This document shows positions 16,781 through 25,770 of a stretch of DNA of 54,462 bases, piece by piece. This DNA is from Oscillospiraceae bacterium (GTDB lineage: Bacteria > Bacillota > Clostridia > Oscillospirales > Ruminococcaceae), in the NCBI GenBank assembly GCA_030539275.1, contig JAUNSK010000026.1:1-54462 (forward strand), read 5' to 3'. The stretch's first letter is position 1. Every line of letters starts with the position of its first letter. The notes beneath the pieces are model-generated. The model ran no database searches. It saw nothing but the letters and a program-made list of their open reading frames with translations, and was not told where the DNA came from. The position numbers were made by a program, and so were the translations under genes.

Positions 16781-18076
16781 TTGAACAGAAAAAAGATATT
16801 GATCTTAAATATTATTTCCGTGTTCCTTGTGCTGTCCGGATGTCAGTCAGACAGCAATAACACAGATTCTGATTCAAAGAAGCCATCTGTTACAATATCA
16901 TGGTGGGGAGGAGAATCAAGAAATGATGCAACTATAGCGGCTGTGAAACAATTTGAACAGCTCAATGATGTAGAAATCAACATTGAATACGGTGCCTGGT
17001 CGGGATGGGAAACCAGAATGGCAGCCAGGATATATTCAGACTCAATGTCTGATGTTATGCAGATAAATCAGAACTGGATAACAATGTATGAGTCGAGTGA
17101 CAGGCAGAGATTTTACGATCTTGGAGAGTTGTCAGACATAATAGATTTTTCACAGTACTCTGAAGAATCCATTGAAAGGTGCAGCTATGAAGGAGAAATA
17201 AAAGCTGTACCTGTTTCACTGACATCAAAATTATTTTACTTCAATGAAAATACTTTCAGAAAAGCAGGAATAGATGTACCTGAAACACTTGACGAGCTGT
17301 ATGCAGCAGGTGAAACGTTCAGGGATGTGCTTGGTGATGATTATTATCCTCTGTCTCTTGGGGAATATGACAGGATGATACTGATGGTCTATTATCTTGA
17401 ATCTGTTTACGGCAGAGAATGGATAACAAACAAAAAACTGAATTATTCAAAGGACGAAATAATTCAGGGACTAAAATTTATTTCATCACTTGAAGACAGG
17501 CACGTTATTCCTGATGTAAAAAAGCTGTCTGGTGACGGTGCACTGTCACTGGACAAAAATGTGAACTGGATAACAGGTAAATATGCAGGAATATTTGAAT
17601 GGGATTCAACCATCAGCAAGTTTATAGATTCCGTTGATGAACAGCAGCATATCTGTCTTGGCGGATATCTGAACGGAATGGGAAGCTACGACGGAGGGTT
17701 TTCAAAAATATCATTGGCATTTGCAATATCTGAAAATACAAAGTATCCTGAGTTATGTGCAAGGCTTATAAACTTTCTTCTTAATGAAGAGGAAGGCGTA
17801 AAGCTCATGGGAGTACAGAGAGGTGTACCGCTGAGCAGCAAAGCAAGGCAGATATGCACAGACAATAACCTTATTGATGAGATGACAATGGATGCTAATA
17901 CTCAGATCATGGAGAGAACTAAGTTTATAGTAGATCCGTACTTTGAATATACATGTCTTAAGTCTGAAAACGGCGGAGTGTATTTTGATGTAATGAGCGG
18001 ACTTAGTTACGGTGATTATACGGTATCTGAGGCAGCAGAAAAATTAATAAAGGGAATTGATGAGGTATTGCAATGA
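16781..18076 (+). CDS. ABC sugar-binding lipoprotein (family 1)
   Basis: 431-residue extracellular solute-binding protein. Signal peptide with lipobox LSGC (Cys21) anchors it to the membrane. The mature part has the family-1 pattern ISWWGGESRNDATIAAVKQFEQ, then WETRMAARIYSDSMSDVMQINQNW and the late YDGGFSKISLAFAIS. TTG 16781 is the likely start, with GGTG 6 nt upstream. Together with the two permeases and GH105 it should bind unsaturated rhamnogalacturonan or other uronic oligosaccharides; that specificity is inferred from the neighbour, not from the protein. Confidence 0.9.
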   Translation: MNRKKILILNIISVFLVLSGCQSDSNNTDSDSKKPSVTISWWGGESRNDATIAAVKQFEQLNDVEINIEYGAWSGWETRMAARIYSDSMSDVMQINQNWITMYESSDRQRFYDLGELSDIIDFSQYSEESIERCSYEGEIKAVPVSLTSKLFYFNENTFRKAGIDVPETLDELYAAGETFRDVLGDDYYPLSLGEYDRMILMVYYLESVYGREWITNKKLNYSKDEIIQGLKFISSLEDRHVIPDVKKLSGDGALSLDKNVNWITGKYAGIFEWDSTISKFIDSVDEQQHICLGGYLNGMGSYDGGFSKISLAFAISENTKYPELCARLINFLLNEEEGVKLMGVQRGVPLSSKARQICTDNNLIDEMTMDANTQIMERTKFIVDPYFEYTCLKSENGGVYFDVMSGLSYGDYTVSEAAEKLIKGIDEVLQ

Positions 18077-19191
18077 GTTTATCTGGTGATAAAGGATATG
18101 ATGATCTGAATCTGTACATAGACGATTATCTTAAAAACTATAAAAATTATAAAACATACTGGAATTATGAAGACGGATGTGTTCTTAAAGGGATGCTGGA
18201 CCTGTACCGTGTAAACGGTTCACAAAAATATCTGGATTTTATAAGCTGTTATCTTGACAGATGCATCACTGAGGATGGTACGATCATAACATATGAGCCC
18301 CAGAAAAATAATGTAGATAATATTAACTGCGGCAAGGTCCTGTTTTATATGTATGATTATACAAAGAATGAAAAATATCATACTGCCATCTCGTTTCTTG
18401 CACAGCAGATAAAAAAACAGCCCAGAATAACATGCGGAAACTTCTGGCATAAGGATATTTATCCCGGGCAGGTGTGGCTTGACGGTCTCTACATGCTGCA
18501 GCCGTTTTACATGGAATATGAACTGAAGTTCAATAACGGACTCAATACAGATGATATAATTTCACAGTTCATGAATGTCAGAAAATATATGTTCGATGAA
18601 AATAAAAAACTGTACTATCATGCATATGATGATGACAGATCACAGTTCTGGGCTGACTCATGCACCGGGTTGTCGCGAAATTTCTGGCTGAGGTCAATAG
18701 GATGGTTTATGATGGCGCTTGCTGATACTATAGAACTGCTTGCCGTTTTCAATAAACCGGTACAAAGTCTGTCTGAAATATTTACAGAAGCAGCAGACGG
18801 TATTGTTCAATATCAGGATAAGAAAACAAAGCTTTTTTATCAGATAGTAGATGATCCCGATTACACCGGTAACTACACAGAAACTTCAGGTTCGCTTATG
18901 ATATCGTATTCATTCATGAAGGGAGCCGCTCTGGGAGTTCTTGCACCGGATTATGCGCACAATGGTGCCGGAATATTTGACAGCGTAATTAATGATAAGC
19001 TCATATTCAGGGACTCAAAAATGTATCTGACAGATATATGCCTGTCTGCCGGACTCGGCTTTGATCCGGAGCGTGACGGAAGCAAGGATTATTACCTGAG
19101 TACATCAAGAGTAGACGATGATGCAAAAGGCACAGGCGTACTGATGATGGCCTATGCACAGCGCATTATGTACAGGGAGGTGTCAGATTGA
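18073..19191 (+). CDS. GH105 unsaturated rhamnogalacturonyl hydrolase
   Basis: 372-residue (alpha/alpha)6-barrel protein without signal peptide, the size of Bacillus YteR. It has the GH105 hallmark YPGQVWLDGLYMLQPF, where the Asp of WLDG is the catalytic acid/base in YteR, and NVDNINCGKVLF, matching the region of a second catalytic Asp. GH105 enzymes hydrate the 4,5-unsaturated galacturonyl end left by pectate/rhamnogalacturonan lyases, releasing it from rhamnose in the cytosol. It overlaps the binding-protein gene by 4 nt (ATGA), so import and cleavage are coupled. Related GH88 is less likely. Confidence 0.86.
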   Translation: MSLSGDKGYDDLNLYIDDYLKNYKNYKTYWNYEDGCVLKGMLDLYRVNGSQKYLDFISCYLDRCITEDGTIITYEPQKNNVDNINCGKVLFYMYDYTKNEKYHTAISFLAQQIKKQPRITCGNFWHKDIYPGQVWLDGLYMLQPFYMEYELKFNNGLNTDDIISQFMNVRKYMFDENKKLYYHAYDDDRSQFWADSCTGLSRNFWLRSIGWFMMALADTIELLAVFNKPVQSLSEIFTEAADGIVQYQDKKTKLFYQIVDDPDYTGNYTETSGSLMISYSFMKGAALGVLAPDYAHNGAGIFDSVINDKLIFRDSKMYLTDICLSAGLGFDPERDGSKDYYLSTSRVDDDAKGTGVLMMAYAQRIMYREVSD

Positions 19192-20093
19192 AACCAGCCA
19201 CGCAGATCAAAAGAAAAAGATCAGTAAATACCGGAATTCTTTTTTTGCTTCCATGGCTTACAGGTTTTGTAGTTTTTAAACTTTTTCCTTTTCTGTCGTC
19301 TCTGTTCTACAGTTTTACCGACTTTAATCTGTTTCAGGGTATAACAAAATACGGATTAATGAATTATCATAAAATATTTACAGATTCTGTGACATGCAGA
19401 TCTCTTCTGACAACGATCAGGTTTGCACTGACGGAGGTTCCACTCAGGCTTGTGGCTGCTTTGCTTACGGCTTGTCTTCTTACTAAAAAGCTCCGATGTA
19501 TAAAAGTGTTCAGGGTGATCTACTACATTCCATCCATACTCGGAAGTTCTGTAGCTGTATCTGTACTCTGGAAAGCTTTTTTCAGGGATGACGGTGCAGT
19601 CAATACGCTGCTTTCTGTTTTTGGAATACATAACATAGCCTGGCTCAGTAATCCCGCATATACGTTATATATGATATGTCTGATGAAGGTCTGGCAGTTT
19701 GGTTCGTCTATGGTAGTATTTATGGCAGCGCTGAAGAGTGTTGATACTCAGCTTTATGATGCGGCGCGAATCGACGGGGCATCAAAGATAAAATGTTTCT
19801 CTTCTATTACGCTCCCGATGATCTCACCCGCAGTTTTCTACAATCTTGTTATTCAGCTGTGTCTTGCTTTTCAGGAATTCAACAGTGTATATATAATAAC
19901 TCACGGCGGTCCCCGACAGTCCACAAATCTTTTTTCGCTGCTTATATACAATAACGCTTTTGTTTCATATGATATCGGAATGGCCAGTGCAATGTCATGG
20001 GTTATATTTATTTTTACGGCATTTGCTACTTTACTGACTTTTAAGAGCCAGAAATACTGGGTTTTCTATAATGATGAGGAGAACAGGAGATGA
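19188..20093 (+). CDS. ABC sugar permease, LplB/UgpA type
   Basis: 301-residue CUT1-family permease with six membrane helices. The cytoplasmic EAA loop is YDAARIDGASKIKCFSSITLPMI. Starts at TTG 19188, 7-8 nt after GGGAGGTG, overlapping the GH105 stop. Forms the import channel with the next gene. Homologous loci in Bacillus (yteP/lplB) serve pectin-derived oligosaccharides. Confidence 0.92.
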   Translation: MKPATQIKRKRSVNTGILFLLPWLTGFVVFKLFPFLSSLFYSFTDFNLFQGITKYGLMNYHKIFTDSVTCRSLLTTIRFALTEVPLRLVAALLTACLLTKKLRCIKVFRVIYYIPSILGSSVAVSVLWKAFFRDDGAVNTLLSVFGIHNIAWLSNPAYTLYMICLMKVWQFGSSMVVFMAALKSVDTQLYDAARIDGASKIKCFSSITLPMISPAVFYNLVIQLCLAFQEFNSVYIITHGGPRQSTNLFSLLIYNNAFVSYDIGMASAMSWVIFIFTAFATLLTFKSQKYWVFYNDEENRR

Positions 20094-20926
20094 AAAAAAA
20101 GATTCGTATATTTACAGTATATCTGATTCTGATATTGATCGCAATGATAATGCTATATCCTGTACTCTGGATGATTTCTGCAACTTTTAAATCAAATTCC
20201 GATATATTTTCTGATATCTCACTTATACCACACAAAATAACATTGTCAGGATATAAAGCTGTGCTGCGGGATTACGGCGGGGATATAAATATTTTAAAGG
20301 CAATGCTCAATACATTCAGATATGTAGTTCCGAAAGTAATATTTACTGTTATTTCTTCACTTCTGACTGCATATGGACTTGTAAGGTATAATTTTAAAGG
20401 CAGAAAGATCATTATTGCTCTGCTGCTGTCATCACTTTTTCTTCCTGAAACAGTTCTCAACATTCCTAAGTTTGTTATGTTCAATAACTTCGGATGGGTG
20501 GATTCGCCTTCCTATCTTCCCATGGTCGTTCCTTCCGCGTTTGCAGATGAGACCTGTTTTGTCTTTATGATGATGCAGTTTATGAGAGGAGTCCCCGGAG
20601 AGCTTGATGAAGCGGCACAGCTCGACGGATGCAGTCCGCTGCGAATACTGTTTTCGATAATACTTCCTGCAATGAAGCCGTGTGTTGTAACATGTGCGGT
20701 GTTTCAGTTTATATGGTCATCAAATGACTATCTGTCACCTCTGTTATATGTAAATACTCCTTCGAGATATCCTTCAAGTGTCTTTATCAAAATGTTTCAG
20801 GATATTGAAAACGGTTTTGACTGGAATCAGGTTATGGTCATTTCTCTGGTGTCGGTTTTGCCATCTATAGCCATATATGCGTTCACACAAAAATATTTTA
20901 CTGACAATATTACCGTGATAGGTTGA
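20090..20926 (+). CDS. ABC sugar permease, LplC/UgpE type
   Basis: 278-residue partner permease with six helices and the EAA loop LDEAAQLDGCSPLRILFSIILP. GAGGAG (20076-20081) serves the ATG at 20090, which overlaps the previous stop. No nucleotide-binding subunit is encoded in the locus. A shared MsmX/UgpC-type ATPase elsewhere in the genome must energise it, as is common for CUT1 systems in Firmicutes. Confidence 0.92.
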   Translation: MKKKIRIFTVYLILILIAMIMLYPVLWMISATFKSNSDIFSDISLIPHKITLSGYKAVLRDYGGDINILKAMLNTFRYVVPKVIFTVISSLLTAYGLVRYNFKGRKIIIALLLSSLFLPETVLNIPKFVMFNNFGWVDSPSYLPMVVPSAFADETCFVFMMMQFMRGVPGELDEAAQLDGCSPLRILFSIILPAMKPCVVTCAVFQFIWSSNDYLSPLLYVNTPSRYPSSVFIKMFQDIENGFDWNQVMVISLVSVLPSIAIYAFTQKYFTDNITVIG

Positions 20927-20951
20927 AAACAATGTATTTTGCTGATATAAT
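20923..20951 (+). promoter_or_regulatory. Sigma-A promoter of the ABC-F gene
   Basis: TTGAAA (20923-20928), 17-nt spacer, TATAAT (20946-20951). The -35 box overlaps the stop codon of the upstream permease, so the ABC-F gene is transcribed independently of the sugar locus. Confidence 0.78.
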
Positions 20952-20956
20952 ATACA

Positions 20957-20980
20957 AGGGTTGGTTTTTATGCCAACCCT
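20957..20980 (+). repeat. Stem-loop at the 5' end of the ABC-F transcript
   Basis: AGGGTTGG and CCAACCCT form a perfect 8-bp stem around an 8-nt U-rich loop, starting at the expected transcription start. Could protect the 5' end or control translation; it ends 17 nt before GGAGG. Confidence 0.65.
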
Positions 20981-21005
20981 AATCTTTAGCTTTAATGGAG
21001 GAAAA

Positions 21006-22607
21006 ATGATAACAGTTTCTAATGTCAGCGTTGCGTTTGGTGGTTCAACTCTTTTTAAAAATGTAGATCTGAAGTTTACCAACGGAAATTGCTATGGAAT
21101 AATAGGTGCTAACGGTGCAGGAAAATCGACATTTTTAAAAGTGCTGAGCGGCGAACTTGAACCTACGACAGGAGAGGTTTCGATAAAAAAAGGAGCACGT
21201 CTGTCTGTTTTAAAACAGGATCATTTTGCATTTGATGAATACACAGTTCTTGATACAGTAATTATGGGAAACGAAAAACTTTATTCCATAATGAAAGAAA
21301 AGGATGAGATATATGCAAAGGAAGATTTCAGTGAAGAGGACGGACTGAGAGCGAGTGAACTTGAAGCTGATTTTGCTGAGCTTAACGGATGGGAAGCAGA
21401 ATCAGATGCATCCAAGCTGATTCAGGGACTCGGACTTTCTGAAGAACTTCTTTACTCACAGATGTCATCTCTTGACGGTAAGCAGAAGGTCAAGATCCTT
21501 CTTGCTCAGGCTCTGTTCGGAAATCCTGACATTATTCTGCTTGATGAGCCGACAAACCATCTTGATATTGATGCTGTAAGATGGCTCGAAGACTTTCTTG
21601 CTGAATACTTCGGTACTGTTCTTGTTGTATCTCATGACAGACACTTTCTTAATAATGTCTGCACACATATAGTAGATATAGATTATACCAAGATTAAAAT
21701 GTATGTCGGCAACTATGAGTTCTGGTATGAATCAAGTCAGCTTATCCAGCGTATGATCAAACAGCAGAATAAAAAGGCTGAGGAAAAGATCAAAGAACTC
21801 AAGGCATTTATTGAGAGATTCTCTGCAAATAAATCAAAGTCCAGCCAGGCTACATCCAGAAGAAAGCTTCTTGATAAAATTACAGTTGAGGAAATGCCTG
21901 CTTCAAGCAGAAAGTATCCATATATAGGTTTTACACCTGACAGAGAGCTTGGCAAGGAAGTACTTGAACTTAAAAATATTTCTAAAACAGTGGATGGCCA
22001 GTGTCTTCTCAACAATATCAGTTTTGCGCTTGGCAGAGAGGACAAGGTAGCCTTTATCAGTGAAAATGAACATGCTGTTACTATGCTGTTCAAGATACTG
22101 ACTGAGGAGGAAGAACCTGATGACGGAACCTTCAAGTGGGGTGTTTCAACTTCAGTATCATATTTCCCGGTAGATAATTCACTGTACTTCAATAACTGTA
22201 CACTTTCTATTATCGAATGGATAAGACAGTACTCAGTAAGCGACGAAACAGAAACATATCTGAGAGGGTTCCTCGGACGTATGCTGTTCTCGGGTGATGA
22301 TGTATACAAGCCTGTAAATGTCCTTTCCGGTGGTGAAAAGGTCAGATGCATGTTTTCAAGAATGATGCTGTACGGATCAAATGTTCTGATTCTTGATCAG
22401 CCTACAAACCATCTTGATCTTGAAAGTATTACGGCAGTAAATAACGGTCTTACAAGCTTCAAGGGAGTTGTCCTGTTCTCATCACATGACCATGAAATAC
22501 TTCAGACTGTTGCAAACCGTATTATAGAAATAACTCCTGAAGGTATTATAGACAGAAGTGAAACCTATGAAGAGTATCTTGAGTATAAAAAAAATCTTAA
22601 GAAATAA
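21006..22607 (+). CDS. ABC-F ribosome-associated ATPase, YbiT/YkpA-like
   Basis: 533 residues, two ABC domains joined by a charged linker (about 245-300), no membrane part: an ABC-F protein acting on the ribosomal E-site. ATG 21006 follows GGAGG; an upstream in-frame ATG at 20971 lies in the leader hairpin. Domain 1 has intact Walker A (GANGAGKS, 34-41) and Walker B (LLDEP) but a degenerate signature LDGKQ (156-160). Domain 2 keeps LSGGE (440-444) but its P-loop reads ISENEHAVTM (351-360) without Lys, and its Walker B reads LILDQP with Gln465 in place of the catalytic Glu. Only one composite ATP site should hydrolyse. Target antibiotic or translation role unknown. Confidence 0.9.
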   Translation: MITVSNVSVAFGGSTLFKNVDLKFTNGNCYGIIGANGAGKSTFLKVLSGELEPTTGEVSIKKGARLSVLKQDHFAFDEYTVLDTVIMGNEKLYSIMKEKDEIYAKEDFSEEDGLRASELEADFAELNGWEAESDASKLIQGLGLSEELLYSQMSSLDGKQKVKILLAQALFGNPDIILLDEPTNHLDIDAVRWLEDFLAEYFGTVLVVSHDRHFLNNVCTHIVDIDYTKIKMYVGNYEFWYESSQLIQRMIKQQNKKAEEKIKELKAFIERFSANKSKSSQATSRRKLLDKITVEEMPASSRKYPYIGFTPDRELGKEVLELKNISKTVDGQCLLNNISFALGREDKVAFISENEHAVTMLFKILTEEEEPDDGTFKWGVSTSVSYFPVDNSLYFNNCTLSIIEWIRQYSVSDETETYLRGFLGRMLFSGDDVYKPVNVLSGGEKVRCMFSRMMLYGSNVLILDQPTNHLDLESITAVNNGLTSFKGVVLFSSHDHEILQTVANRIIEITPEGIIDRSETYEEYLEYKKNLKK

Positions 22608-22635
22608 CAGGATGTTATAAAATGTATAAGTTTAT

Positions 22636-22671
22636 GCCTGAAGCAAATGATGGACAGCTTCAGGCTTTTTT
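22636..22671 (+). terminator. Rho-independent terminator after ABC-F gene
   Basis: Stem GCCTGAAGC/GCTTCAGGC (9 bp, 12-nt loop) followed directly by TTTTTT. Confidence 0.9.
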
Positions 22672-22743
22672 ATCTTTATAATACTTAAATATATCCATAA
22701 AATTGTAGAATTAAATCATAATAATATATATATCCCAATATTA

Positions 22744-22772
22744 TTGACATACCCGCTTATGTTTAGTATAAT
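22744..22772 (+). promoter_or_regulatory. Perfect-consensus sigma-A promoter for GH25 gene
   Basis: TTGACA (22744-22749), 17-nt spacer, TATAAT (22767-22772): full consensus at both boxes. It is about 300 bp from the coding start, which implies a long leader and suggests control after initiation. Confidence 0.85.
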
Positions 22773-22778
22773 ATTATC

Positions 22779-23069
22779 ATAAGTTTTCTTATTGTGTAGA
22801 TATATATTTATAAATCATATTTCCTGTTTTACTACCCATGATTACTCAAAACACAATTATAAAGAAAATATGCCGGACTATGTGCAATATTGCTGCACGA
22901 TAACTTAAACAGAAAGGGGTATGTTGCTGGGAAACAAAGCAATATAATAAAAGCACACAACATTCTAATAACTTCCGACCGGTTTACGACATTGTAAAAC
23001 GTTTTCATCCGGTCAGACAATTAAATAACAGAAGTGCAGGTTTATTAGTTTTTCAGTAATATTGAGAAA
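22779..23069 (+). other. Long structured 5' leader of GH25 gene, candidate cis-regulatory RNA
   Basis: About 290 nt lie between promoter and start codon without a gene. Visible stems: GTGCA/TGCAC around 22881-22897; ATGTTG (22921-22926) with CAACAT near 22968, enclosing TTGCT/AGCAA; and GACCGG/CCGGTC (about 22977-23014) enclosing TTTAC/GTAAA. No U-tract terminator was seen. It did not match by eye the c-di-AMP (ydaO), c-di-GMP-I/II, cobalamin, TPP or THF consensus. Function unknown; a wall-stress or second-messenger sensor would be plausible for a lysozyme gene. Confidence 0.5.
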
Positions 23070-24209
23070 ATGAAGCTTCCGAAAATATTGCCTGCCTCAA
23101 TTATAGGGGTACTGGTCCTGAGCGGGGCTGCAAACTATTATTGCCAGGACAGTGGATCGGATTTTCAGGCAGCAGGACAAGCCGGGCTGCCGGAAGATAA
23201 CGAATCAGTAATAAGCACAAGCGATGATATGGGAATGGGAAAATCAGACGTAAAGTATAATTTCAGTAATCTGATAGAATCAAATATTCAAAATCTCAGC
23301 AATCAGAAAAATGAGTACACAGCTCAGAAAAAAAAGCAGGAAGAGTACGAAAACAAAAAGTTTTTAAGAAATACATATGCTGTTCAGGCTAAGATAAGAA
23401 ACGTCGAAATGGTGAACCAGGCTAAACAGGAGGCAGAAAAAGCTGCTGCTGAGCAAAAGGCCAGAGAGGAAGAAGAGGCCAGAAAGGCTCAGGAAGAACA
23501 GGCAAAGGCACCTGCAGTAACAACGCCGGTCGTAACTCCGCAACAGCCGGTTGTGCAGGCACCTGTTGAGGATATAGATATTTCTGATGTAATTGCAAAC
23601 GGTATTGATGTTTCTGTATGGCAGGGCGATATTGACTGGCAGAAGGTCAAGGCTGCCGGTATACAGTTTGTCATGATAAAAGCCGGTGAAGGTGTCAAAG
23701 AACATGAGGCATTCAGGAAAAACATAGACGGTGCGAAGGCAGCAGGACTTAACTGCGGGATATACTGGTTCTCAAGGGCTAAGTCAGTATCAGAAGCACA
23801 GCAGGAAGCTGATGCATGTATCAGTACGATTTCAGGTTATCAGCTCGAGTATCCGGTCGTATACGATTGTGAATACCGTTCTATAAAAGACAACCCGTTA
23901 GCAGAGGACAAGGCAGGACTTACAGATGCGGTTCTCGGATTTCTCAGGAGAATCCAGTCAAAGGGTTACTTCGCATGCTACTATACCAACGCAGACTTTT
24001 CATCAAGATATCTTGAGTTCGACAGGATCGCAGACAATTATGATATCTGGTTTGCAGGATATTCAGTAACAGCACCTCTTATGCCCTGCGGAATATGGCA
24101 GCATTCAGAAACAGGAAGAGTTGATGGGATATCTACATATGTAGACCTTGATATTTCATATAAAAACTATCCTAATATAATGAAGAAATACCATATGAAT
24201 GGTTTCTAG
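23070..24209 (+). CDS. Secreted/membrane-anchored GH25 lysozyme
   Basis: 379 residues: N-terminal hydrophobic anchor (LPASIIGVLVLSGAANYY), a charged coiled-coil stalk (about 70-145, rich in KAREEEEARKAQ), a Pro/Val linker, and a C-terminal GH25 muramidase domain from about residue 172 starting NGIDVSVWQGDIDW. Active-site features VVYDCEYR and DLDISYKNYPN are present, as is GIWQHSETG. It should cut the peptidoglycan glycan strand outside the cell. The stalk suggests it is held away from the membrane or interacts with a partner. Ribosome site is weak (TTGAGAAA), in keeping with leader control. Confidence 0.92.
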   Translation: MKLPKILPASIIGVLVLSGAANYYCQDSGSDFQAAGQAGLPEDNESVISTSDDMGMGKSDVKYNFSNLIESNIQNLSNQKNEYTAQKKKQEEYENKKFLRNTYAVQAKIRNVEMVNQAKQEAEKAAAEQKAREEEEARKAQEEQAKAPAVTTPVVTPQQPVVQAPVEDIDISDVIANGIDVSVWQGDIDWQKVKAAGIQFVMIKAGEGVKEHEAFRKNIDGAKAAGLNCGIYWFSRAKSVSEAQQEADACISTISGYQLEYPVVYDCEYRSIKDNPLAEDKAGLTDAVLGFLRRIQSKGYFACYYTNADFSSRYLEFDRIADNYDIWFAGYSVTAPLMPCGIWQHSETGRVDGISTYVDLDISYKNYPNIMKKYHMNGF

Positions 24210-24217
24210 ACATACAA

Positions 24218-24254
24218 AAAAACACTGATGTTCTAATCATACATCAGTGTTTTT
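24218..24254. terminator. Bidirectional terminator
   Basis: AAAAACACTGATG and CATCAGTGTTTTT form a 13-bp stem with an 11-nt loop between the convergent GH25 and thiN genes; T-runs occur on both strands. Confidence 0.9.
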
Positions 24255-24257
24255 CTA

Positions 24258-24896
24258 TTATCTTGGATAGATTATCAGCAGAGTTCCGTTTTCAACTGAA
24301 ATACTGCATTTGCTGCCTGTAAATTCATTGCTTACACCTATAGGGTAATGATTGCTCATATCATATTTATCCAGTCTGTATTTAAATCCTGTTTCAGTTA
24401 CGCCAAGACTTTCGTTGTCAAGTGAAAATACTGATATATATCCTGACATACCTTCATCAAATGAAATGCTGTTATTGTGTATTACAGTCATGATCTGTTC
24501 CTTACTGTAAAGAAAAGAACTTCTGCCTCTTTTTGCGATCATGGACATATTCTGAATATTAGCAATTGTGTGTTCGATACGTCCTCCGGTTCCACCGTAA
24601 ATATGAAAACTGTCACAGTCTCTGTGAAGACCAATATTTATCGCACTGAGCATATCAGTATCATCCTTTACAGGATTCATTCTGATTATCTCGGCAAGAG
24701 GGCAGTTGAGTAAAATATCATTTTCACTTGTATCAGATGAATCAAAATCTCCGATAATAATGTGAGGCCTGATATCATTGTCATAAAGATATGTATACCC
24801 GCCGTCAGCTGCAATAACCAGATCGTCGTCGCCAGGTGTAAACAAATCGTTGCTGTAGTGCTCTCCGGCACCTACAATATAGCAGTTTTTATTCAT
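24258..24896 (-). CDS. thiN: Thiamine pyrophosphokinase
   Basis: 212-residue enzyme transferring pyrophosphate from ATP to thiamine, giving thiamine diphosphate. Characteristic motifs: IAADGG, IIGDFDSS, KDDTDM and GGTGGRIEHTIANI, followed by a beta-rich C-terminal domain. No TPP riboswitch is visible in front of it. It lies 13 bp behind the SPFH gene and is probably co-transcribed; no functional link is evident. Dxs encoded in this window depends on its product. Confidence 0.93.
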   Translation of the reverse strand: MNKNCYIVGAGEHYSNDLFTPGDDDLVIAADGGYTYLYDNDIRPHIIIGDFDSSDTSENDILLNCPLAEIIRMNPVKDDTDMLSAINIGLHRDCDSFHIYGGTGGRIEHTIANIQNMSMIAKRGRSSFLYSKEQIMTVIHNNSISFDEGMSGYISVFSLDNESLGVTETGFKYRLDKYDMSNHYPIGVSNEFTGSKCSISVENGTLLIIYPR

Positions 24897-24909
24897 CTTG
24901 ATCTATCCT

Positions 24910-25770
24910 TTACTGTGCATCCGTATTTTGTTTTGATAAGCCTATATCGATAAGGGAGGAAGCATCAGAAACGACCTGAGGCATTTCACCGTTCCACTTT
25001 GAGATCTGTTCGTACTTAATTACAAGTTCGTTGAGTGAAGCACTCAGTAGCTTGTTTGCATCAGCCTGAGCGTTTGCCTCAGCAAGAATTGCTTCTGCTT
25101 CAGCCTGAGCTGCAATTTTCTTTTTCTCAGCTTCTCCTTCAGCTACAACGATAGCCTGTTTTTTCTCTGTTTCTGTCTTTAAAAGGTTCTGTTCAGCAAC
25201 CTGTTTTGCTTCTATAGCTGAATTGAATTCCTCAGAAAAGTCAAAGTTTACAATGTTGAACTTTTCGATAATTATTCCGTACTCGTTGACCTTGCTTTCA
25301 AGAGAACTCTTGATCTCATCACCAACGATCTGACGTTCTGTAATGAGTTCTTCAGCAGTATATTTTGCAGTTACTGATTTCATGCTTTCCTGTACAGCAG
25401 GCATAAGAATAATTGTCTGGTAATCACGTCCGATGTTCTGATAAATATTGGCGCTTGAATCATAACCGATCTTGTAGTTTACAGCAATCGAACTGCTTAC
25501 TGACTGAAGGTCCTTTGATACAGCTGTTGCAGTTGTCTCATATACCTGAATTTTATTTGACATTACTTCAACTGACTGAATAAATGGTACTTTGAAATGA
25601 AAACCTTCATGATAAACGTTTTTTGATACTTTGCCAAGTGTAAGAACTACACCGGTATTACCTGCAGGGATAACTGCAACTGATGCAGCTGCTAATATAA
25701 CTGCGCCTGCGGCAATGGCTATAAAACCGACAACTTTTTTGGGTGAACCTGATGATGAACTGTTTTTCAT
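24910..25770 (-). CDS. SPFH/Band 7 (prohibitin-like) membrane protein
   Basis: 286 residues: an N-terminal membrane helix (VVGFIAIAAGAVILAAASVAVI), an SPFH domain (about 35-200; GNTGVVLTLGKV, FHFKVPFIQSVEVM), then a long Ala/Glu-rich coiled coil (about 205-255). Such proteins build ring or cage assemblies in membrane microdomains, often scaffolding proteases. The start at 25770 is chosen because AGGAGG precedes it; an upstream in-frame Met has no ribosome site. No FtsH or NfeD partner is adjacent. Confidence 0.88.
   Translation of the reverse strand: MKNSSSSGSPKKVVGFIAIAAGAVILAAASVAVIPAGNTGVVLTLGKVSKNVYHEGFHFKVPFIQSVEVMSNKIQVYETTATAVSKDLQSVSSSIAVNYKIGYDSSANIYQNIGRDYQTIILMPAVQESMKSVTAKYTAEELITERQIVGDEIKSSLESKVNEYGIIIEKFNIVNFDFSEEFNSAIEAKQVAEQNLLKTETEKKQAIVVAEGEAEKKKIAAQAEAEAILAEANAQADANKLLSASLNELVIKYEQISKWNGEMPQVVSDASSLIDIGLSKQNTDAQ

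Noticed and set aside
22921-22947. Short reading frame MLLGNKAI in the GH25 leader as a leader peptide
   Set aside because: The AAAGGGG is only about one base from the ATG, too close for normal initiation, and it lies inside predicted stems.
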